NCBI GenBank assembly: GCA_964650965.1
Contig: CAZYYO010000058.1
Span: 1-14,718, forward strand
DNA length: 14,718 bases
Source of the DNA: CAZYYO01 sp964650965
GTDB lineage: Bacteria > Bacillota > Clostridia > Lachnospirales > Lachnospiraceae
Direction of reading: 5' to 3'
Below, piece by piece: positions 6,829 through 13,629 of this stretch (within the stretch, counting starts at the first letter, position 1; each line of letters opens with the position of its first letter). Position numbers and translations under genes: made by a program. The notes beneath the pieces were generated by a model. That model was not told where the DNA came from, searched no databases, and saw only the letters and a list, made by a program, of their open reading frames with translations.

Positions 6829-7422
6829 TTATATAATTTTACGGACCTTTTGTCGAATACGCTGTAATGCATTATCAATGACCTTGTCTGTCTTATCCAT
6901 ACTTTGAGCTATGGCATGGTAATCATACCCTTGCAGATATAGTTCCAAAACCTGTTGCTCCATTTTACTTAAACTGCCCATGACACGTTCCTTCATAATC
7001 CGAATGGATTCTGAGTCAATCATAAGCTTCTCCGGGTCATCACCATCCACCGTCTGAAGCAATTCCTCCATAGGTTCACCATCCGAGTCCTGATTGTAAA
7101 TGGACACGTAGGTATTTAACGGCTGATTTTTCTTGCGGTTGCTGGCTTCAATGGCCTTTTGAATCTGTCTATCGATACATAAATTAGCAAAATGGTAGAA
7201 GGTTACCGCATGATCTGTTTTAAAATCCCGAATTGCCTTAAATAATCCCAGCATCCCCTCCTGAATCAGATCATCCGTCTCCCCTCCAATGAGAAACATA
7301 TACTTCGCTTTCTTTAGAACCAGTGGTTTGTATTTGATACAGATATATTCCATAACCTCTTCATCACCATCCTGATAAGCCTTCATCAGTTCTTCGTCTG
7401 TCATATCCTGATACTTAGCCAT
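6829..7422 (-). CDS. sigH: RNA polymerase sigma factor SigH (Spo0H), sporulation/transition sigma
   Basis: This 197-residue sigma-70 family factor directs RNA polymerase to early sporulation and transition-state promoters. Region 2 is at about 19-95, with IGGETDDLIQEGMLGLFKAIRDF, a close match to the SigH form (IGADREDIVQEGMIGLYKAIRDF in Bacillus), and CIDRQIQKAIEASNRKK. A linker follows, then region 4 with a helix-turn-helix at about 165-192 ending DNALQRIRQKV. It lacks the N-terminal and C-terminal extra residues of the 218-residue Bacillus protein. Its place as last gene after cysE-cysS-mrnC-rlmB is the conserved location. Only 12 nt separate it from rlmB and its ribosome binding site (AGGAG) overlaps the rlmB stop codon, suggesting translational coupling. 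No promoter of its own or clear terminator was found. Confidence 0.95.
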   Translation of the reverse strand: MAKYQDMTDEELMKAYQDGDEEVMEYICIKYKPLVLKKAKYMFLIGGETDDLIQEGMLGLFKAIRDFKTDHAVTFYHFANLCIDRQIQKAIEASNRKKNQPLNTYVSIYNQDSDGEPMEELLQTVDGDDPEKLMIDSESIRIMKERVMGSLSKMEQQVLELYLQGYDYHAIAQSMDKTDKVIDNALQRIRQKVRKII

Positions 7423-7434
7423 GTTCTTCTACTC

Positions 7435-8178
7435 CTATTTCTGAATTCGCTGACGAACTACTTCGTATGCCAATACTCCAGCAGCAACAGAAGCATTTAA
7501 GGAATCAATATCTCCTTTCATAGGAATGGAAGCAACGAAATCACAGTTCTTTTTCACTAAATCCCCAACGCCACTCCCCTCATTTCCAATAACAACACCT
7601 ATAGGACCTGTCAGGTTCAAATCATACATAGTGGTTCCATCCATATCAGCACACACGAACCACATGCCCTCTTCCTTCAAAGCCTCCATGGTCTTGCTTA
7701 AATTGGTCACCTTGGCAACGGGTGTATAATTCAATGCTCCAGCACTGGTTTTCGCAACTGTAGCTGTAAGCCCAGCTGCTCTTCTCTTAGGTATAATTAC
7801 CCCATGAGCCCCTGCAAGATTGGCGGTTCGAATAATCGCCCCTAGATTATGCGGGTCTTCTACATTGTCAAGGAGGAAAATAAATGGGTCCTCCCCTTTT
7901 GCTTTGGCATTGTTCATAATATCTTCTACAGAAGCATATTCATAGGCTGCCGCATAAGCAATAACGCCCTGATGCTTTCCAGTTTCTGACATAGCATCCA
8001 GTCGTTCTTTGTTCACATAATTAATGATTGCGTTCTGCTTTCTTGCTTCTCTGGTAATGGTCTTAATTGGTCCATCCATACAACCATCCAACACAAAAAC
8101 CTTATCTACCGGTTTCCCTGAACGGAAAGCCTCCAGCACCGCATTTCTTCCTTCAATTGTTAATTCTTCGTATCGCAT
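7435..8178 (-). CDS. rlmB: 23S rRNA 2'-O-methyltransferase RlmB (TrmH/SpoU family)
   Basis: The 247-residue protein is a SPOUT-class, S-adenosylmethionine-dependent methyltransferase; RlmB members methylate the ribose of guanosine 2251 in 23S rRNA. The N-terminal 75 residues form the L30e-like RNA-binding domain (EGRNAVLEAF, then SETGKHQGVIAY). The knotted catalytic domain has motif 1 DPHNLGAIIRTA with N111 and R117, motif 2 VVIGNEGSG (195-203) and motif 3 SLNASVAAG (226-234). Length and gene order (between mrnC and sigH) support RlmB over other TrmH-like paralogues. AAAGGAA lies 6 nt before the ATG, 10 nt after the mrnC stop. Confidence 0.93.
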   Translation of the reverse strand: MRYEELTIEGRNAVLEAFRSGKPVDKVFVLDGCMDGPIKTITREARKQNAIINYVNKERLDAMSETGKHQGVIAYAAAYEYASVEDIMNNAKAKGEDPFIFLLDNVEDPHNLGAIIRTANLAGAHGVIIPKRRAAGLTATVAKTSAGALNYTPVAKVTNLSKTMEALKEEGMWFVCADMDGTTMYDLNLTGPIGVVIGNEGSGVGDLVKKNCDFVASIPMKGDIDSLNASVAAGVLAYEVVRQRIQK

Positions 8179-8188
8179 ATTATTCCTT

Positions 8189-8623
8189 TCACACTTTCAG
8201 ATTACAGTTTTTCATTCCTAGTGCAACCAATTCCATAATTCGCTTCGTCTGATCTGTTAAATAAAGGTATCCCATCAAGGCTTCAAAACCGGTAGCATTT
8301 CGATATTCAACCATAGAAGCATTCTTCGCCATGGTATGACTCTTAGCATTTCTTCCTCTTCGGTAAATATCACATTCCTCCGGTGTTAATTCTTCCAAAA
8401 GAGACTCTATCATCTTCGCTTGACTTGCAGCCTTTACAATATGACTGGTGCGATGGTGTAGTTGGCTTGCTGAGGTATTTCCCCTGTCAACCACAATGGA
8501 ACGAATAACCATATCGAAGATTCCATCTCCAATATAAGCCAGCGTAAGGGGCGAATAGGTTTTTATATCTACTTCTTCGATATGAAATTGTTCTTTAATG
8601 TAATGGTTTAAGCCCTTTTCCAT
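8189..8623 (-). CDS. mrnC: Mini-ribonuclease III (MrnC)
   Basis: This 144-residue protein is a stand-alone RNase III catalytic domain without a double-stranded RNA-binding domain. The Bacillus homologue trims the ends of 23S rRNA precursors. The signature LAYIGDGIFDMVIR (28-41) supplies the acidic metal ligands (D33, D37). The later segment RRGRNAKSHTMAKNASMVEYRNATGFEALMGYLYL (about 88-124) includes the glutamate of the second half-site. It overlaps the end of cysS by 16 nt, and GAGAGGG inside cysS serves as its ribosome binding site. Confidence 0.95.
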   Translation of the reverse strand: MEKGLNHYIKEQFHIEEVDIKTYSPLTLAYIGDGIFDMVIRSIVVDRGNTSASQLHHRTSHIVKAASQAKMIESLLEELTPEECDIYRRGRNAKSHTMAKNASMVEYRNATGFEALMGYLYLTDQTKRIMELVALGMKNCNLKV

Positions 8624-10014
8624 TTTACACCCTCTCTGGTATCTTCAAGAACAATGCCCTGGGCAAGCAATGCATCACGAATCTCATCTGCTCTGGCAAA
8701 ATTCTTATTCTTACGTGCATCCTGACGTTCCTGAATCAGTGCTTCAATATCAGAATCCAAAATTTCCTCTTTCTTCTCAAGGATAATTCCAAGAACATCA
8801 CACAGCGTATTCATTCGCTCATACAACTTCTGCAGAAATTCTTTGGAGGAAGCTGCATCTGCATTTAAATTTATATACTTTACCAATTCGAATACGGCAG
8901 AAACAGCATCTGCAGTGTTAAAGTCATCATCCATTGAAGCTTCAAATTTCTCTACATAGACCTGGCTTGCTTCATATACCTTCTGTTCTTCCTGGGTCAT
9001 TTCTTCCACGGAAGCATTCTTCATTAAGAAGCGAAGATTATCTGCTGCTGTAAGAATACGGTCTAAGCCATTCTTAGCTGCATCCATCAATTCTCTGCTA
9101 AAGTTCAATGGGCTGCGATAATGAGCACTCAACATAAAGAAGCGGAGAATCTGTAAATCATATTTCTCCCCAATTTCCCGCACTGTGAAGAAATTGCCTA
9201 GGGATTTGCTCATCTTCTTATTGTCAATGTTAAGGAAGCCGTTGTGCATCCAGTATTTAGAGAATTCCACTCCATTGCAGGCTTCACTTTGTGCAATCTC
9301 ATTCTCGTGATGAGGGAAAATCAAGTCTTCTCCACCGGCATGAATATCAATCTCATCTCCAAGATATTTCTTAGACATTACAGAGCACTCAATATGCCAG
9401 CCCGGACGTCCCTGGCACCAAGGAGATTCCCAATAAGGCTCGTTGTCCTTCTTCGGCTTCCATAATACAAAGTCCAGCGGATCTTCCTTCAAATCTCCTG
9501 TCACCTTAATATCACGATGTCCGCCTTCTAAGTCATCAATATTCTTATGGGACAATTTACCATAATCCTTAAATTTTCTAGTACGATAATAAACGGTTCC
9601 ATCTGCCGTAGCATAGGCATAGCCCTTAGCAATCAAGGTGGAAATCATCTCAATCATGCCCGGAATTTCCTGGGTTGCCAAAGGATGGGTTGTAGCAGGC
9701 TTAACATTTAAATCTGCCATATCTTTCTGGCATTCCTTAATAAAGCGGGTAGAAATCTCCTCTGGAGAAACTCCTTCTTCGATAGCCTTCTTAATAATCT
9801 TATCATCCACATCGGTGAAATTGGACACGTAATTCACATCATATCCCTTGTACTCCATATATCTGCGCACCGTATCAAACATAATCATTGGCCGGGCATT
9901 TCCAATATGGATATAGTTGTATACCGTAGGTCCGCATACATACATTTTCACCTTGTTTTCTTCTAATGGAACAAATTCTTCTTTTTTCTTCGTTAATGTG
10001 TTATATACCTTCAC
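8608..10014 (-). CDS. cysS: Cysteinyl-tRNA synthetase
   Basis: This class I synthetase of 468 residues, a normal length, charges tRNA-Cys. HIGN (36-39) and KMSKS (267-271) are the ATP-binding signatures. The zinc site that selects cysteine is formed by C27 (VCGPTVYNY), C210 (HIECS), H235 and E239 (FPHHENE). The C-terminal DALR and anticodon-binding regions follow. The start codon is GTG (10014-10012), one base after the cysE stop, with AGGAG inside the last cysE codons 7 nt upstream; no ATG fits the conserved start KVYNT. Translation is probably coupled to cysE. Its supply should be controlled by the T-box upstream of cysE, as for cysES of Bacillus. Confidence 0.97.
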   Translation of the reverse strand: MKVYNTLTKKKEEFVPLEENKVKMYVCGPTVYNYIHIGNARPMIMFDTVRRYMEYKGYDVNYVSNFTDVDDKIIKKAIEEGVSPEEISTRFIKECQKDMADLNVKPATTHPLATQEIPGMIEMISTLIAKGYAYATADGTVYYRTRKFKDYGKLSHKNIDDLEGGHRDIKVTGDLKEDPLDFVLWKPKKDNEPYWESPWCQGRPGWHIECSVMSKKYLGDEIDIHAGGEDLIFPHHENEIAQSEACNGVEFSKYWMHNGFLNIDNKKMSKSLGNFFTVREIGEKYDLQILRFFMLSAHYRSPLNFSRELMDAAKNGLDRILTAADNLRFLMKNASVEEMTQEEQKVYEASQVYVEKFEASMDDDFNTADAVSAVFELVKYINLNADAASSKEFLQKLYERMNTLCDVLGIILEKKEEILDSDIEALIQERQDARKNKNFARADEIRDALLAQGIVLEDTREGVKWKRA

Positions 10015-10015
10015 T

Positions 10016-10687
10016 TTACTTCTCCTTTTTTTCCATTTCTCTTAATCTGTTTTCCAAATCTATGACACGGTTTACCAGCTGAGAGTTCTCCTGCTGTAAT
10101 ACCGTAATGTCCTCTTTTACTGGATCTGGTAAATGTATCTGATCCATGTCCGTTCTTGGGCAGCGAATATTGCCCTTCTTAACAATTCGTCCCGGCACAC
10201 CTACTACCGTACAATTAGGCGGGACCTCTTCTAGCACCACACTGCCTGCACCAATTTTGGAATTCTCACCAATGGTAAAGCTGCCAATAATCTTAGCACC
10301 TGCACTTACCATTACATTGTCTTCTAAGGTTGGATGACGCTTTCCGGTTTCCTTGCCGGTACCACCTAAGGTAACCCCCTGATACAAAGTGACATTGTCT
10401 CCAATGATTGTAGTTTCGCCAATAATCACACCGGTACCGTGATCAATGAAAAAACCCTTGCCAATGACTGCCCCTGGATGGATTTCTATTCCTGTCCTTC
10501 TAGCTGCCTTCTGGGAAATATACCTGGCCCAGAAAAAATGTCCCTTCTCATATAATTTATGTGCTCTGCGATAGCTCATCATAACCTTAAAGCTGGGATA
10601 TAAAAGTACCTCCATTGGACTTTTAATGGCAGGATCTCGTTCCTGAATGACCTGGAACTCTTCTTTTACATGTTTGATAAATCCCAT
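10016..10687 (-). CDS. cysE: Serine O-acetyltransferase
   Basis: CysE transfers acetyl from acetyl-CoA to serine, making O-acetylserine, the carbon skeleton for cysteine. An N-terminal helical part (1-65) leads to the left-handed beta-helix of hexapeptide repeats (about 66-170). This contains IDHGTGVIIGET (81-92), GVTLGGTG, the conserved RHP with catalytic His118, and GAGSVVLEEVPPNCTVVGVPGRIV. The C-terminal part (about 191-220) is unusual: a clean four-heptad leucine zipper (a positions I194, N201, V208, L215; d positions L197, L204, L211, M218), ending KKEK instead of the isoleucine tail that docks into CysK in the classical enzyme. It is the first gene after the T-box, with AGAAGGTG before the ATG. 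Confidence 0.95.
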   Translation of the reverse strand: MGFIKHVKEEFQVIQERDPAIKSPMEVLLYPSFKVMMSYRRAHKLYEKGHFFWARYISQKAARRTGIEIHPGAVIGKGFFIDHGTGVIIGETTIIGDNVTLYQGVTLGGTGKETGKRHPTLEDNVMVSAGAKIIGSFTIGENSKIGAGSVVLEEVPPNCTVVGVPGRIVKKGNIRCPRTDMDQIHLPDPVKEDITVLQQENSQLVNRVIDLENRLREMEKKEK

Positions 10688-10737
10688 GTTTTACACCTTC
10701 TTATAAATTTTCTTCTATCTATCTTATAAATGTGAAT

Positions 10738-10771
10738 AAAAAAACTCCGTCTCATGCTTAGAGACGAAGTT
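10738..10771 (-). terminator. T-box leader terminator
   Basis: Eleven base pairs (10771-10761 with 10753-10743, one G-U) close a 7-nt loop and are followed by seven T's (10744-10738). The 5' arm overlaps the 3' part of the antiterminator, so the two structures exclude each other. It ends 51 nt before cysE. Confidence 0.93.
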
Positions 10772-10979
10772 ATCCGCGGTTCCACTCTAGTTAGAGCAAT
10801 CTGCTCTCCCTTAATACACGTAACGTGTGCCATACGTACAAGACTACTGTGTTCACCTTGTCTGCTCCCCAATGCACCTTCAATCATTCAACAAACAAGT
10901 CTGCTTCCAGCCAATGGCAGGCTCTCTCTGGGAAATGAATCATTTACTCTTTTGGTTCTTCGCATTTATTATTTAAAGT
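10738..10979 (-). promoter_or_regulatory. T-box riboswitch controlling cysE-cysS and downstream genes
   Basis: The leader carries the T-box signature GAGTGGAACCGCGG (10787-10774). It has a stem I with AG-bulge sequence CAGAGAGAGC (10930-10921) and the apical hairpin CTGC...GCAG with loop GGCTGGAA (10920-10901). A stem III hairpin (10807-10802 with 10798-10793) and a terminator that competes with the antiterminator follow. Uncharged tRNA bound to the specifier and to the UGGA bulge (10784-10781) permits read-through. The base after UGG is A, which pairs with a tRNA having U73, as tRNA-Cys does. The specifier is unclear: conserved flanks (GAA-NNN-AGTAG) point to CAC at 10851-10849, while TGC (Cys) occurs at 10876-10874 in a GAAGG-TGC-A context. 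Confidence 0.93.
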
Positions 10980-10985
10980 ATCCTT

Positions 10986-11014
10986 AGTTTATTAGGAAAC
11001 CAAGGGTTTGTCAA
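10986..11014 (-). promoter_or_regulatory. Sigma-A promoter of the T-box-cysE-cysS-mrnC-rlmB-sigH transcript
   Basis: A perfect -35 TTGACA (11014-11009) and TAAACT (10991-10986) are 17 nt apart; the start should be near 10979. The TGA stop codon of ispF lies inside the -35 hexamer. Confidence 0.75.
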
Positions 11015-11565
11015 GAGGGGGAATGCGTTTCATGGCAGCCGCCGCAACCTGGACAGCCAGATTGTGAATCTGCAGCAGGTACGCTGGCATCGTAGAATGT
11101 TTCTAGGATGCAGATAGCCTGGGAAGAAATACCTTCTTCTCGCCCGGTAAAGCCCAGGTGTTCCTCTGTAGTCGCCTTTACGTTAATCTGGTCTATCGAA
11201 ATCTGTAATGCTTCTGCAATATTCATCTGCATCTTATCAATATAAGGACGAAGCTTCGGCTGCTGTGCAATCACGGTGGCATCAATATTGCCGATGACAT
11301 ATCCCTTCTCTTCTACCAAACTACCTACTTTTCTCAATAATTCAATGGATGAGATTCCCTTATACTGATCATCTGTATCAGGAAAATGCTTTCCAATATC
11401 GCCAAGGGCTGCTGCTCCTAACAGCGCATCCATAATGGCATGTAATAATACATCCGCATCAGAATGTCCAAGCAAACCCAAAGGGTGTGGAATTTCCACA
11501 CCCCCAAGGATTAGCTTTCTTCCTTCGACTAATTTATGAACATCATATCCAGAACCTATTCTCAT
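11011..11565 (-). CDS. ispF: 2-C-methyl-D-erythritol 2,4-cyclodiphosphate synthase
   Basis: IspF cyclises CDP-methylerythritol 2-phosphate with loss of CMP in the MEP isoprenoid pathway, acting as a trimer with a divalent metal between subunits. The family core fills residues 1-157: metal ligands D8 and H10 (GYDVH) and H42 (LLHAIMDALLGA), GHSDAD (33-38), the FPDTD loop (61-65), and KATTEEHLGFTGREEGISSQA (from 130). The protein is 184 residues, about 25 longer than usual. The extra tail carries C171, C174, C177, H178 and H181 (GCPGCGGCHETH), which is not part of the known fold. It lies 28 nt downstream of the chemoreceptor gene on the same strand, with GAAAGG before the ATG, and may depend on that transcript. 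No terminator follows before the cysE promoter. Confidence 0.95.
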   Translation of the reverse strand: MRIGSGYDVHKLVEGRKLILGGVEIPHPLGLLGHSDADVLLHAIMDALLGAAALGDIGKHFPDTDDQYKGISSIELLRKVGSLVEEKGYVIGNIDATVIAQQPKLRPYIDKMQMNIAEALQISIDQINVKATTEEHLGFTGREEGISSQAICILETFYDASVPAADSQSGCPGCGGCHETHSPS

Positions 11566-11593
11566 AAAATAAAAACCTTTCTTCTATATCTTA

Positions 11594-13324
11594 TTATACA
11601 TTGGTGAATCGATTGGTCTCATTAGACAAGGTAGATACAACCCCTGAGCTTTCACCGATTTCTCCATTGATGGTATCTAGTTCATTTACCAGCTGAACTG
11701 TATCAGTTGCTGCGGTAGCAACACCTTCCGCTCCCTGCTCTACTGCAACGCTTACGGTATTAATATTCTCTACAACCTGCTGAACGGTACCCTGAAGCTC
11801 GGTTACCTTGCCGGTAAATTCAGACATAATTTCATTAATATGCTCTGCATCCGCACTATACTGGTGACCAGAAGCAACGAAATTGTCATAATCCTGTAAC
11901 ACCTGTTCATTGATGTAATCTACAATGGTGCTGGAGTTATTGGACAAATCACCAACGGCAGCCACAACCTTCTCATTAATCTGCTGAATATTGTTGGCTG
12001 TATTTCTGCTACTGTCTGCTAACTGACGAATTTCATCAGCTACAACTGCAAATCCTTTGCCGGCTTCTCCGGCTCTTGCAGCCTCGATACTTGCATTTAA
12101 TGCCAACAGGTTGGTCTGACTGGAAATATTTAAGATTTCATCTGTTAATGCATTCACTTCTTCTACACTTCGGCTGTTCTCAATGGCCTGCTGAAGGGAT
12201 GTAATAATCTCCTGAATCATTCCTTCGGTTGTAGACTTGTTGCTTACTGCAGTATTCTCTAACTGTGCAGCTCTCGTCTGCATCTCACCTGCGTAATTTA
12301 AAATACCGGTACTGTTAGCCGCCAGCTGTTCCATTTCCTGTCCTACATTATTAACATGCTCATTTACACCAGATAATGTAGCGGAAACTTCTTCCATAGT
12401 TGCAGCCAGTTCTTCCATTACTGCGGAAATATCTCCGGCACTTCCATTTACATTTTCAACACTAGATACCACATTTGCAAATGTAGTATTTAATTGACTG
12501 ACACTTCCACGAATTTCAGATATAATTCCCTGCAATGCTTCAATAAAGGTATTTACACCATTTACAAGAACACCTGCCTCATCCTTCTTATATACAGTAA
12601 TACGCTTGGTTAAATCTGCCTGATCATTCTGAACATCACGTACCATGTCACCTAATTCGTTAGAGGATCTACGAATTGGGTTCACAATATGAACAATACA
12701 GATATACATAACAATGATCAACATGATAACAACCATAACTGCAGCGACCACAAATGCCCCGTCGGACGTAGTTTTTGCTGTTTCTAAAACTTCTCTGTAC
12801 TGTGCAGTGCTTTCATTTTGCGCTTTCTGCATCTGATCAAGATCTGTCAGAAGTACCATATTGTTTGTAGAAGATCGATCGTCTTCTCTGGTATTGGCAA
12901 ATAAAGCTCCTTCTTTTGCCCCTTTAAAATCCTTCTTAAGTTGCTCAATCAACTCCTTCTCTTTGGGAGAGTTCGCAGCATTCTCATATACCTTAATATT
13001 ATCTTCAATAACACCAATTTCATAATTAATTGATTCTAACAGACCATCTCGCGTTGTTCCTGTAGTATCAATTCTAGCAGTGGCATCCGATCTCATATTA
13101 GAAATAGCTGCCTTGATTTCCCCGTAAGCAACCGCACAATCCACGGTTTCATTGGAAATGGTCTGTGCGCTGTTATATACATAGCCTACACACATTTTCA
13201 ATGTATATAACATTCCTACACTTAAAATTCCAAACAAAATAACCGGAACAAGAATCTTAACCTGCAGTTTTGCCTTTCCAATCTTTTTCATCTTCTTCGT
13301 ATTTTTCTGCTTTCCCTTAGCCAT
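11594..13324 (-). CDS. Methyl-accepting chemotaxis protein (transmembrane)
   Basis: This 576-residue receptor has a basic cytoplasmic start, TM1 (about 22-44) and an extracytoplasmic sensor of about 145 residues predicted to be helical (four-helix-bundle type). TM2 (about 190-212), a HAMP domain (about 212-265) and a long coiled-coil signalling domain follow. The hairpin tip that binds CheA/CheW is SSQTNLLALNASIEAARAGE (401-420) and the following GKGFAVVADEIRQLADSS. There is no C-terminal CheR-binding pentapeptide. The ligand is unknown. The ATG at 13324 has AAAGGGAG upstream. The reading frame stays open another 45 codons, but its earlier ATG (13459) falls between the -35 and -10 of the likely promoter, so it would not be transcribed. 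No other chemotaxis gene is nearby, typical of scattered receptor genes in Clostridia. Confidence 0.95.
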   Translation of the reverse strand: MAKGKQKNTKKMKKIGKAKLQVKILVPVILFGILSVGMLYTLKMCVGYVYNSAQTISNETVDCAVAYGEIKAAISNMRSDATARIDTTGTTRDGLLESINYEIGVIEDNIKVYENAANSPKEKELIEQLKKDFKGAKEGALFANTREDDRSSTNNMVLLTDLDQMQKAQNESTAQYREVLETAKTTSDGAFVVAAVMVVIMLIIVMYICIVHIVNPIRRSSNELGDMVRDVQNDQADLTKRITVYKKDEAGVLVNGVNTFIEALQGIISEIRGSVSQLNTTFANVVSSVENVNGSAGDISAVMEELAATMEEVSATLSGVNEHVNNVGQEMEQLAANSTGILNYAGEMQTRAAQLENTAVSNKSTTEGMIQEIITSLQQAIENSRSVEEVNALTDEILNISSQTNLLALNASIEAARAGEAGKGFAVVADEIRQLADSSRNTANNIQQINEKVVAAVGDLSNNSSTIVDYINEQVLQDYDNFVASGHQYSADAEHINEIMSEFTGKVTELQGTVQQVVENINTVSVAVEQGAEGVATAATDTVQLVNELDTINGEIGESSGVVSTLSNETNRFTNV

Positions 13325-13438
13325 AGTGAATTCTCCCTTTCTTAAACACCAGCCATAATAAATTTGCCTTCTGCATATGAACTGATGCTGCCTGCCAGTT
13401 TTCCTTAATCTACTGACATAATCCACATTGTGTTTCCT
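13325..13438 (-). other. Untranslated leader of the chemoreceptor gene
   Basis: About 114 nt lie between the predicted start and the ATG. I looked for c-di-GMP-I (GGCAAACC...CGCAAAGC) and other common riboswitch cores and found none; only a small hairpin (AACTG/CAGTT around 13398-13378) and the ribosome binding site are visible. With the elements listed separately up to 13629, this accounts for the whole 302-nt gap. Confidence 0.4.
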
Positions 13439-13444
13439 TATTGT

Positions 13445-13473
13445 ATTGTAACATAACATTTATCATGTGTCGT
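13445..13473 (-). promoter_or_regulatory. Probable promoter of the chemoreceptor gene
   Basis: TACAAT (13450-13445) preceded by TG one base upstream lies 17 nt after ACGACA (13473-13468), which keeps GACA of the -35. This is sigma-A-like; no sigma-D (TAAA...CCGATAT) motif typical of motility genes was found. Confidence 0.5.
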
Positions 13474-13509
13474 ATATAAATTACAAATATTTTTCATTTT
13501 TTGCTCTTT

Positions 13510-13516
13510 TTCGACA
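13510..13516 (-). promoter_or_regulatory. Spo0A-box-like element upstream of the chemoreceptor gene
   Basis: The minus strand reads TTGTCGAAAAAG, containing the exact TGTCGAA core, centred about 75 bp upstream of the predicted chemoreceptor start. The spacing is similar to that of the copy before the EAL gene. Confidence 0.4.
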
Positions 13517-13526
13517 ATAATCAACA

Positions 13527-13543
13527 TGGATTCGATAAATCCA
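13527..13543. promoter_or_regulatory. 17-bp dyad, candidate operator of the adjacent TetR-family regulator
   Basis: TGGATT and AATCCA form a perfect 6-bp inverted repeat around CGATA, four bases upstream of the tetR -35. TetR-family proteins commonly bind such dyads next to their own promoter. It lies between divergent promoters and could act on both. Confidence 0.4.
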
Positions 13544-13547
13544 ACGC

Positions 13548-13576
13548 TTGTATTATTTATCATATGAATATATAAT
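13548..13576 (+). promoter_or_regulatory. Probable sigma-A promoter of the tetR-family gene
   Basis: TTGTAT (13548-13553) and a perfect TATAAT (13571-13576) are 17 nt apart, predicting a start near 13583 and a leader of about 45 nt. Confidence 0.6.
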
Positions 13577-13629
13577 CATTTTAGGAAATAGATAATGAGT
13601 TCTTCAAATATAAATACTGGGAGTACATG

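Noticed and set aside
6848..6859. Consensus-like 0A box TTTTGTCGAATA on the plus strand
   Set aside because: It lies inside the last codons of sigH, where the amino acid sequence explains it; it is about 110 bp from the EAL start, so I do not count it as a regulatory site, though it could add to the nearer box.
10666..10987. Short reading frames on both strands in the cysE leader
   Set aside because: They fall within the T-box riboswitch, whose RNA signature explains the sequence.
12869..12887. Palindrome-like AGAAGA...TCTTCT within the chemoreceptor gene
   Set aside because: It is in the middle of the coding sequence with an asymmetric centre and no promoter near; codon content explains it.
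13325..13459. 45-codon N-terminal extension of the chemoreceptor reading frame
   Set aside because: The upstream ATG lies between the -35 and -10 of the likely promoter and has no ribosome binding site, while the ATG at 13324 has AAAGGGAG and begins a normal basic segment before TM1.
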